DNA of 64,000 bases from Echinometra lucunter (lineage: Eukaryota; Echinodermata; Echinoidea; Camarodonta; Echinometridae): the NCBI GenBank assembly GCA_029962745.1, contig CM057165.1:3130340-3194339 (forward strand), read 5' to 3'. The translations under genes were made by a program, and so were the position numbers. Shown in pieces: positions 26,101 to 38,100 of the stretch. A model generated the notes under the pieces. It did no database searches. It saw nothing but the letters and a program-made list of their open reading frames with translations, and was not told where the DNA came from. The first letter of the stretch is position 1. The number at the start of each line of letters is the position of its first letter.

Positions 26101-29100
26101 AAGGATTAAAAAAAATCACTTATGATCACATTTTTAGCACCTTTTGTGGTGGGTATGAGGAAATCAAAAAGTCAAACTTTGAACTTTATTACAAAAGTCT
26201 TTTCTGTTTGAGATTGATGCAGAGTGTAAAAAAGCATAATCTTTAATTCAAAGGAGGAAAAAGGAGGAAAAACAAAAGAGGAAAGAAAAGGAAGCTTTTA
26301 CAAATGTGGGACTTCTTTCCAACTTAAGTGAAATTTCCCTATGCCTCTGATGTAAAAATTGATGAAAATTGCATGTACATGTAAGTGTACGTACAGTTGC
26401 AACTATAGATATTATTGTCATCAAATACTGGCATTGGAACAAAAACTGTTAAAGCCAAGTGATGACTTTTAAGATAAAGTAAGAAAAATGATTTCCACTT
26501 AATTCAACTGTGTAAGATGATCAAGAAAATAAATCATTCCACTTTCTAATCTTGGCCTTGTTGTTAAATCTGTGATGAAAAGTGTCATTTTTTGCTGCTC
26601 GACTTGTACGTCACGCAAATGACCTTTCCTATCTCAATATGATCTCCTTTATAACTTCCTTCATTAGTCTCGTTTCCTCCTCTAACCAAACTACTTGCAT
26701 TTGTAACAACAAATCTCATGATTTCCTTATTATTTAACTCTTTCAGGTCAGGATTAAAAAAAAACGAAATGGTGTAAGAATTCATCATCTTTTCTTCCAC
26801 TAATGGCTATTAAACAGTGGTGTTGTTTTATTCCTTGGCAATATTTTTTGTATAAAACATCGGACTCCTGTTTTGTGCATGAAAAGAATAGGACAGAAAA
26901 CATTTCAGACATTTTAAACATATCACTTCATACAGTAAAAAAAAATAATGATTTCGAGCTTGTGACATATTGCCATTATAAATTCAATTTCTTTGTTTCC
27001 CTTTTTTAATTCTTGATATCAAATCCAAAAGTGTACATGTACAGAAATCCTTGCTTTTCCTATTATGTGTGCGATACTTTCTATATTTTACAGGGCACCA
27101 AATAACCCATTCGTGACAGAGGTCCACATTTTTTGGTTTTGCCTAATATCTTTTGATGCAAAGCCCTAAAAATCATACCAAATACATGTACATGAGCAGA
27201 AAGAGCAAAAAATTCTACACTTACTGTGCCCATTTTTGTTGCATCAGTATTTGTTGTTTGATGCTGAAATTTTTTAAAAGGAAAATAAGCATTAAAATCC
27301 GTAAATTGGCAATGCGATGAAAATGTTAAATTTACTGTTTTCCCCTGCAAATTGGCAACTTTTTGACTTCTCATCATAATTTCTGTAAATTTATATTCAT
27401 TTCAGGTACATGATGTTTTGTAAGAAAAATTTAGCAATAAAATAAAAATGTTGGTGTTGCCAATTTGAAGAATAAAAGCTGATCAAATTAGGCTTTAAAT
27501 AATTCCTGTCACGAATGGGATAAAGTACTATCAAAATGTTAATATGTTCAAAATTGACATGAATAGGACAAGTTGTCATTTAAAATATAGTTGATTATTC
27601 ACTGCAAAAGCTTTGACCTCTTGATTGGAACTACATTTCCAGTGACAGAAATTCTTATTTTAGTAAATGTGTTTTCATTCACAGAATCTTGAGTGAATTT
27701 TGTACTAGACACAAACAGATGTCAATTGCTTGTAGATGACGTATTATTTAACCACAAATGAATCATTTACATACTAACTGCCAGATCTGTCAACCTAGTG
27801 ATCTTTGAACATTGATGTACATGTATGATGTCATTTCATGTTTTGTCTTGATTTGGAAATCAGTCAGACGTAAGTTGCTTTGTATGGCATAGTGTGTATA
27901 CCTGTAGGATGATTTTAAAGAAAATTCCTTTTAGCAGTATTATGTCCTCTCCCATAAAGTAGACATAAAGTGATTTCTTCATAAGATCTTTTTAACCCGG
28001 CCATTCGTGACAGAGGTCCACATTTTATGGTTTGACCTAATAACTTTTGATGCAGAGCCCTAAAAATTATACCAAATACATGAGCAGAAAGAGCAATAAA
28101 TTCTACACAATCTGTGCCCATTTTGGTTGCGTCAATATTTGTTGTTTGATGCTGAAAATTTTTTAAAGGAAAATAAGCATTAAAATCCTTAAATTGGCAA
28201 TGTGATAGAAAATTTGAAATCACCGTTTTCCCCTGCAAATTGGCAACTTTTTGACTTCTCATCATAATTTCTGTCAATTTATATTCATTTCAGATACATG
28301 ACGTTTTATAAGAAAAATGTAGCACTAAAATGAAAATGTTGGTGTTGCCAATTTGAAGAATAAAAGCTGATCAAATTAGGCTTGAAATAATTCCTGTCAC
28401 GAATGGGTTAAAAAGCAATCAAAATCTACATTTAGTTCTTGTCATATCTTCTATTTGTAACACAGAGTGTGTTTACACACAAACTGTGTTCATGAGCTTT
28501 CTTTGGCAACACTTGGCTCAATAAATATCACTGACAAGGTAAAGCATCAAAGCTTTGATCTCACTGATTACTCTGATCCAACTTAGTATACATTAGCATA
28601 TGCATTGACCTTTTTGCCCTGATATTCTATATTTTCTTGATTCTGAAATCTTACCTCAATATGATATTTCATTCAAGTTGCCGGTAGACTGTTTGGCAGA
28701 GCTTTGCTTTTTAGTGTGTACATGACGTAGTATCTCCCCTACAATTAATTTGACTTCCTTTGTGGCTTAATGTAAAAGGTCTTTTTTTCCTTCAGTATAT
28801 GTATAGTGATTACAGGTTTTTGGTATGATGTCATTTCATAATATAGGATTTCATTTTACATGATGATATATACATGTGTAATATGTCATCAGTGTCAGTT
28901 TTGATTATTACTTAAATGTTCATGTGGGATAATTTTGAAATATTCCAGAATTTATTTTTTTTTACTTCTTTTGATTATTATGTTAATCTACATGTAAATT
29001 TATTTGCAGGAATTCTACATTTTACATGTATACATCATTCAGACTCGGTTCCTAAAAACTTTTATAATTTTGTAAACATTGAGAAAGGAGGGAGAGATGG

Positions 29101-32100
29101 CAGTGTGACAGACAAACAAATCTATGAAAGGACTTCTAAATACAGATTTTTACTGTAATAATATATGTTAGTAAGATTATTTGTTTTCAGCAAAGAAGGG
29201 GTGAGAGTGAGACTTATCTAAGATTAGTCACTAGGAACAGATTAGGGTAACAGGTCATCTCAGTCACCATCTGAAAAGGCTCTTCAATAAAAATGTTTTC
29301 CTGAAAGGACCAGGTATATAGCACTAAACTTTAGAAATGTTTTTTCTTCCATCATTTGTGGTGTTGTTAAAACTATACCTTGCAGACGTCTGTTTGGTTA
29401 CGCGTCTGAGCCAGGTCTGACGACTTGCTGATGTTGCCACTTTGCAGAACAAACAGATTCGTTAGAAGGAGAAACCTCCTGGGGCATGATGGGAAGTTGT
29501 TCGTTTCCTCCCATCACCCTTAGCGTAAACCTTCTCCTAGGCATTGAACCCTAGCTGAATTCCTGCCCTTCGGACAACCCCTTAAATTGGGCGAGTCCCT
29601 GAAATGTGTTCTCCTTTCTATATATTTAGTTGATCTTAATCTTGTCTGGAAAAAGTAATGAAATATGCCAGTATGACCAATTAATTACTTTCTTTTTGAT
29701 GACATCACTATATCATGACTAAGCAGCAATTTAGTTTTTACTTCAGTCATGTGTATTTACATGTATAATGTTTGTTTTAAATTTTTTATAATTTTTGTAG
29801 GTTTGAAATGTTTTTGAATGTCAAAACCTTCAATTGTTTTTAAAGATGTTAAATGAAATATTTTAAAAAATCTTTGTATTTGACAAGTCCAGACCCAAAA
29901 AGAGAACACTACAAAATGTTTGATCAGTGTTTGGATTTAAGAAATAATCTTCCAAGAGAGTGTTAAAAAACTTAGTGGTATATGAAGGCACATCCCCTCT
30001 AGAATATTGAAACATATCTAAGGGAGATTTTAAGGGATACAGAAACCCTTATGCATTTAATTTTTAGATCAGTTACACAGACCTTAAAGTAGATTCTTAA
30101 ACAAGCTAACCAGAGAAATAAAACAAATACAAAAACTAATTATCTTGTGAGGAGAGAACTGTGAGAGAAACATATAGATTCCTCTTTTTTTAAATGCTAC
30201 ATGTACCACCCCCATGAAAAAAAAAGAGAAAAGAAAGAAAAAAAAAAGTGTTGCTAAATAATTTCTAGCCTTAAAGTGGTAAATGTATGTAATCATGTAA
30301 GCAATGCAAGTAGTATAATTGAACTGCAAGTACCAATTACCAGAATGATGTGAAACAAATTGGTTGCTTAATTGAGCTACTTGTGTAGGAGAAGCACGAA
30401 TACATTTACGCAACACTCCTGGCATGCTCCTGAAACCACATGACATGGAGGTTTGAGTTAAATTTAACTTTACAGTAATTAGAAAGCAAATTAAAGCAAT
30501 GTTGTTGCCAAGATATGACAACAAAATTCTTGTTTTCCTGTGTGACTTCTCTTGGGTAAACTCTAGTTTAGGGTACAGTACATTCGGATTGTGCCTACTC
30601 TTTAATTAATGCAATTTCCATAACCATTAGATCACTAAAGTTGCAGAGGGAACTCTAGGCTAGTAATTTAGTTCTTTCTGAATTAGAATTAATTAAATTG
30701 CCATGTCAGATGATAATCTGGTTTGCTTTAAGATCTATATGCCAAAAAATATTTTAACTTAACATTTTAAAAGGTCCCTTGCTATGCAAGTCTGAACCCT
30801 TTTTATGTAAAGAATTTTACTTTATTCTAAACGATTTCTTATTTAAGATATTACCCTCATATATAAGTGTTAAAGTAAAAATTCAAAAGGACTGAAGAGT
30901 TACAGCAGTTTAAAAATCATTTGAAAAAAATTGAAATACTTTTGGAAAAAATTGTGAGTGGCTGGATCCAACCAGTAATATATCACATCTAAGTAATGAG
31001 ATACAGCATTTTGAAAACATACATGTATTTACACTGTGCCTTTAAAATGTTGATTTAAATCCTCAGGTTATAAAGTATGAATGTACACTAAGAACTTTAA
31101 TTGTGAGGGCAATTTTATCATTTGAATATTCAAATAACTATTTAATGTTTCAAATACCAAGTTTCAAAGTGGATTGTTCAATAACCTCTTTTAGATATTT
31201 GAATATGGAAAATCACATTTATTGTTGGGTGAATATTCGAATAATGGAAAAAGTGGTACATGTTTTTGAGGTCCCGTAGGCAGCAAGCTAGTTCAAATAT
31301 TATTCCCAGGTCTACATGTAGCTCTGACTGTGGCAGTCATTAGTTTGGCATAACGCACGCAAACACCAGTTTACAATGCACTTGTAAAGGTGAAGGCTAA
31401 GGGTGGAAATTGATGAAACCTCTTCACTGCAGTGAATGACAATCAACTGGATCCTGTTTTCAATCTTTAAAAAACTTCTTGCAATATCCCAGAAAAATAA
31501 CCATCCAAACACCTGCAACTTGATACATGTATCAGAGCAATTTTCCTAGCCGCATACAAATACAGACCAATCATGTCAATCATTCATGCGTGTATTTAAT
31601 TTTTTTATAAAGAAATACACACATGCACACTTTATAGTATGCCTATAGCACGATAATTTTATTTCATGTATGATAAAAGGGCATTGGAGATAAAATGCCT
31701 TGCTAAAGGGCATAAGTGCCATGCTGGGGATCGAACCCCCGATTCTCACCTCTCTAGTCAAGCACCCTAAACCCCTCGACTAGACACCTCCCCCTAATCC
31801 TACATGTATTTGCAATTTTGCATGTCGTAAATTTTTTTTCCCTTTAAAAGGGAATACTTGACCTCAGATTTCTACCCTTCACAACCTTTCGTGAATACAA
31901 AATATTTATATTAAAAAAACTACATTAGAAATTAGAACTAGCAATCAAAATTACTTTCAGTTTTCATTTATGTTTGTGAAGAGAAAGCTTTCTTGGACAT
32001 TATTTTACTTTCAGCAGTGCCACCAAACATTGCAACATTTAGTTCAAATTGCACAGAGAGAGAGTAACATCAGGAAAAAGCCTACATGTATAATTAATTA

Positions 32101-35100
32101 CTTGCGACTTTGAACAGTGTTATGCAAGTCATTGTGGTGGAAGTTTATAACATTTCTCAACATGTGCATGTTGTGTGTACAGGAATAGCAGCTGACGTTA
32201 CTAATCAAAGCATAGTGTCAGGATGTGGAATGTTTGTTTATTTTTGAAAGCTTTCTTATAGGAAGAAAGAGATTTCCTCAAGAATCTAGAAATGATGACA
32301 GACTGGAGAGTTATTGGGAACAATGTGGCATTAAAGGAGAATGCAACCCAGGCATCAGTGTGCTCTTTAAAGATGACCAAGAAGAGTAAACAGTAAAAGT
32401 TTGAGCAAAATCGGACAATCTGTTCAATAGTTATGAATTTTGAAAGTTTCAGTAAATCCCTATTACGGGGATCCTTGAATTGGCAACTTTGCCAGCATCT
32501 GTGATGTCATTGTGGACAACTCTAAATTCATTTTGTACATAATTTTTCAAAGAAATTGATTTATATGAAATCTCAAGTCAGGAATCAACATAATTCTTCT
32601 CAGAAGCCTTGCAGAATTGATACCGACATGTCATACTCAAACCATATATCAAAAGAATTTTTATTTTTCTTGAAAACAAAGAAAATGTTAAATTCTGTGT
32701 ACAAAATGAATGGAGAGTTGTCCACGATGACATCACAGATTCTAGCAAAGTTGGCAGTTCAAGGATCTCCATAATAAGGATTTACTTAAACTTTCAAAAT
32801 TCATAACTCTTGAACACATTGTCCGATTTCCTTCAAACTTTCACTGTTTACTCTTCTTGTTCTTCTTCAATCACTGGAAGCACACTGATGCCTAGGTTAT
32901 ATTCTCCTTTAAAAAGAGAAAGGAATCCTAGGTTAGTTTATTGTGCATTTAAAGGGATACAGTACTAAGCAATGGGAATTACTCATTATGTTTGATGGGG
33001 GTGGGGGGAGGGGGGTCTGTGTACAGATTGATCAAATCTTTACTGACTCCTTCTCAGTTCTCCAAATGTCATGTTAAATCTGTAAGGTGACTTGAAGCAA
33101 TATCAATTAAATGAATTCTGGACATCAAAAAAAGTCAACACAAAGAAATGTTCTCTAGAAAATGTAATTCTTGTGGAAGCTCTCTGGTATAGTGGTGAAC
33201 GCTCTTGGTTTGATCCTTGCCTGGTGCTTACATTTTCTAACAATGCATTTTGCCCATACATGTACATGTAGGTCCCTCTCCACCTGGGTGTATTAACTCT
33301 TTGCACGCTGAATTAATTCTGAGGGGATAATAATGACCATTGTTCGTTTGATATTTTCTTTGAATCTGGCTTTCCTCATTGCACCTATGATACTGATAAC
33401 TATTCTATGGATGCTACTTGTAGTACAACGGTGGCAGAGAAAACTAATTATTACAATTGTTGAATGTAATTGTACAAATGTGCAAAATTGCACCTTTCGC
33501 GTGCAAAGGGTTAAATGGGTACCTGGCATTGCTTGGGTACAAATAATTGCTGGGCCTTGCAGGAAGAGCAGTGGTAATACTGATGTGGATAGATACTAGC
33601 AACCATGGGTAAATAAAAATTATTAATTATTATTTTGGATATCACTCTAACCAAGTCTCATTGCACAATATATTTCTACATGCACGTTTAAACGTTATTT
33701 GAGTTTATGATTCTGTTATTCCGAAATGTCCACATCTTATGCTGATTATGACATTGAAATTGTACGTGATTATAGTTACTTCTCCTTAAAAATATTGATG
33801 ATTTGTGGGATAACATTGATCAGAAATTCATGAGAAATAATGAATGTGGAATCTACACCGTAGTATTAATAAAGCAATTCCATGATTAAGTGGATATCAC
33901 CCCAAACTTCATTTTTGCTCTATCTCAAATTTAGGTCAAATTTTTTGGTTAAAATACATATAGAAGTTGTAAATACAAAGGGGTTTCATACTCACAAAAT
34001 TATTTTTTTTGTCCCAAATGTCTCCTTATATACGAGAATCCAAACCATAAAAGGAAAAAAAAAGATATATGGTACTACACACAGTTTTTTAGACTTAGAC
34101 AGAAAACTATTGTTTCTTTTGTATACTTTTCAGTTGGATAATCTGAAGGTCATTATGTCACACCAAATTAAAAGAAAATATTCAAAAATAAGTTTTGGAA
34201 AAGGTATAAAAATCTAAATTATGTAGTGCTGGACAAGATGTAACATGACTAACTGTAATGTGACTAACCAAGATTTTGAGGTCTACTTTAAAAAAATAGA
34301 GAGGTAAACTTTTAAACTTTGTGGGTGAACTTTTGTCATCATATGAGAAGTAAAACTGATATGGCTCTGAGTTTGAGCTACGCTACAGTAAGGAGGGATT
34401 TTTTTTTCAAAAACATTGATTTTTTTTCTTTTGTCCTTTTTTTGTAACATTACTAACCAAGGTTAAAAGTTCTCATTACAGCTCCGACATTATTCAATTA
34501 CTTTTTATTTTTGTTTACTGTATGTATTGTAGACCTAGGGTGGGTGAATATGTTGTAACAAGATTAGGACTTGAAATGAAATAGATATTTAATTAACTAT
34601 ATCAAAAGGTATAAAAATTTCTTTTAATGTAACATTACTACATGTAATCATGGAATTGCCCATATTATAAACAAGTAGAGCAAAAATTTGTGGAATTCTG
34701 TGACTGCCCTTGTAGAATACTCCCTCCTCCCACACCTCTCTCTGTCCCCTAATGTTTGTTAAAGTCAGAAAGAATAATCAAAGAGATTAGAAGGAGGGAT
34801 TCAGAAAAGGAAAACCATATTTCATTTTTAATTCATCAGGTATTGGATTAGAACTATAAACATACACTGTGAACTTCAAATACATACAGTATATACAAAC
34901 ACTACAGACCCAGGAGAAGTATAAACAGGTTACTGTGTATCAATTTCTTTGAAATGAGATATGTTGTCATTCTATATTTCATGGATATATGAGAAAATAA
35001 AGGGAGTGCCCCCCAGACAAGGGTGTAATGAAGCGTATCCAGTTTTCAAACTTTTAAAGATGACAGCTGATATTTCTGTAAGTAGAAATTGATAGTGTTT

Positions 35101-38100
35101 AGTAAATTCTTTGTATATCAGGTGCACCATCTGTCACCTGCCCTCCAAGAATGGCAGGATTATGTTCTGCTATGTGAGACAACCTCAAGAAAGGGGTGTT
35201 GAGGTAAGAACAAGTTGTGCGTGAAATTTGGCTGGTGAGGGATGGTGTTGTGTGACACACAGAGTCTGAAATTGGAGTTGAACGGTAATTCTAGCCTCAA
35301 GGGTTGATTGCTAATAGGTCCCAAGGAAATGTGGATGGGTTTAAAGTAAAGATGGAGGAGTTACATGTAGAAGTATGTGGTGGGAAAGAGAGAGAAAGAG
35401 AGAGAAAGAGAGAGAAATAGAGAGAAAGAATGAAGGGAGAGAGAAGAGAAAGAAATAAAAGAGATGTGAAGAAGGTGTAAGAGAAGGGACAGAGAGGAGG
35501 AAAGGGAAAGGGAACACTGGTGAGAGAAAAATATGAAGATAGACAAAGTAGTATGTAAGTGAAAGTTAAAGAGAAAGAGGATGAAATGAAAAAGAGAGAG
35601 AGAGAGAGAGAGTGAGAAGGTAAAAGCTAGAGGGTGTATTTAAAGAAGAGAGAAAGATTCCAAGAGACAGTGAATGAAAATAGAAGGGAGTGGATAAGAG
35701 AGGAGGAGAGAAGGATGAATCTGTTTGTCTAGAAAAATTCAAATTATTTTGTTATGTTCTTTCGTCTCTCATGTCTCTTTATACAACTATGTGTGTTAAA
35801 CCTTAGGGTAGGATTAGTGGATACCCCTTTCAAAGATATCATCTATCTTTAGATCTTAATTTTGGAAATTATTCATTAATATTTCTCTCTCCAACCTGCA
35901 GTTTTGGTTTACATCTTCTTCCACCCTACCAATATGACTGTGATAGACCTACAGACTGCTCCAGCTTACTAATACAGTGCATCACAGGAGATAGCCTTCT
36001 ACTAGCTTCCATCAGCTGGGAGTATTCTACAGTACTTACATTAACGCTATGACATTTTCTTTTTTTTTCATGTCAAATCTGTAGTTCTGGATGATATCTT
36101 CTACCAACCTACCAATATGACTGTGATAGACCTACAGACCGCTCCAGCCTACTTCCAGTGCATCACAGGAGACAGTCTTCCTCTAGCTTCCATCAGCTGG
36201 GAGAAAGATGGACAACCTGTAGTAGATGTAAGTCATTTTCAAGATAGCAGGATTACATTCCAGAAGGAAAAGACATGAAAAATTTGTAGCATCAGTATTT
36301 TCAGATTATTTTTTAAAGAATTACTGATATTTGAAGATTTTCTGAAAATTTGAAAACCTAATAAAATCATTTTTTCTCCCTGGAGGTTGTAATTTAGACC
36401 AAATGACCGAAAGAATAATGCTCATTAAGCAAACTTCAAAATATCTTTATGTAGGGCTTTCAAATCTTGGATATTAAAAACATGTTCCTAAGATTGCTTC
36501 AGTGCAGGCCACATGAAGAACTTTCATATAGGGCAGCTACATGTATTTCAGTATTTCTTTGTAATTTTTAGCATCACCATGCATTGAATTAAATTATTTT
36601 CTTGCCCTCCTTGTCATCTTGTAAACACAGGACCAGATCAACATAGTCATCTACTCCTCTCAGTTTGGTGACCAGAACTCTCTCAAGTTTTCGGGCACCC
36701 TCCAGATCAACAACGTCCGACTGGTCCATGCCGGTCAATACCAGTGCGTGGTCACTAACCCCTTCCTGCCTGATCAGCCAGTAAGGAGCCGGACGGTCAC
36801 TCTGGCCGTTGAGCGTAAGTTTTTGACCATTGACTGTCTGTCCTGTTTAATTCCCTGTGATTTATCTCCTACTTCCTCTGGCTGACACCTTTGGATTATG
36901 TATTTAACACTAAGAAAATTTTTGTTTAAAGAAAACGTCTTCACACGTATCTGATAGAACTATATGCTTACTGGTCTTGTATTATGGCCATTTTTCTTTC
37001 GAAATGTTGTCAGTTCTGTATAATAGAACTGCAGATTTATATCATCAATATTTCTTTTTGATTTAATTAGATTTTTTTTTTTTTTGTTTTTGTATGAAAA
37101 TTGGCTTTATGGTCTGAAATGGTGCACAAAAATGGGGGGGGGGGGGTGAAGGAAAAAGAGAAGAGGATTTCCTAGTGAAGAATTCAAGTTTTCCATACTG
37201 TATACCATTTATCACTGCAAAAATTGCAAAGCAAATTTGTACTTAGTTTCGGTCCATTTTGCACGGTATGACAGTAACTTATTATGATGTTTAAGGCTGA
37301 GGGATGTACATGTACATATAGTTTCATTTCAGTCAAGTTTTGAATGATGTATCACAAGGAGATAAGAGTGTGATTCTGTTGTGTTTACAAAATGCGCTAT
37401 TTTTCATGGCAAAAAAAAAAAAAAAAAAATTTTGGAAAGTGAGGAAGCCATTTATATCGATGATCATAAGCCACTCTTTTATGGAGACATCTAAAAGTCA
37501 TGTGTTCCTGTCATTTTAAAAAAGTGATTTAACCATGTGTCATATCACTGGTAATACAGAGTGAGTGCCATATGAAGTTCATAGTCGGACTATATTTAGG
37601 CAATCAGAATTCATGAATGAAGGGGCAATTGGAAGCAGATTACACCCTTTTTAGCAAAGATTATCCCTGTCAAAAGGTGATTGAGAAATGTTACCATGGC
37701 ATTGAACAATCTCGTAAAATAAGATTCCTTGTATGTCACTGTTCGATAGAAGTTCACGGTCAGACTATAATAGCAAACCATGCTTCATGAATGAGTGGAC
37801 TGTTGGAAGCAGATTAAACCCTTTTTAGCAGAGATTACCCCTGTCAAAATATGATTGAGAGATTTTACCTAGCCGCCAAACAAGTTTCTGAAATACTATT
37901 CCTGGAATATGTTTGATAGAAGTTCCTAGTTGGACTATAATGGCAAACCATGCTTCATGAATGAGTGAGCTATTGGAAACGGCCTAAACCCTTTTCAGTA
38001 AAGATTACCTTTGTCAAAATATGTTTGAGAGATTTTACCTACATGTACATGTAGACGTCCAAACAATCCTCTAAAATACGATTCTTGGAATATCACTGTT

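Larger units (their letters stand above)
17906..36084 (+). other. Intron 2 (18.2 kb), repeat-rich
   Basis: Begins GTAAGTATAC and ends TCTGTAG. It holds three copies of the TTAA-flanked MITE, a CACTA-ended hairpin element, the 20764-21030 dispersed repeat, a triplicated exon-like segment (22196-22785), the GC-rich element 24731-25340, a SINE on the minus strand (31638-31792), two further TTAA-ended hairpin elements, a TIR element (33874-34659), a GA-rich tract (about 35387-35730) and the decayed copy of exon 3. Stretches between these show nothing I can name. Confidence 0.85.

Noticed and set aside
35121..35205. Exon-like stretch between a TATCAG and a GAG|GTAAGA site
   Set aside because: Only one frame is open and it does not fit the phase-1 junction between exons 2 and 3. 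The translation has no Ig character, and the compatible frame contains TGA.
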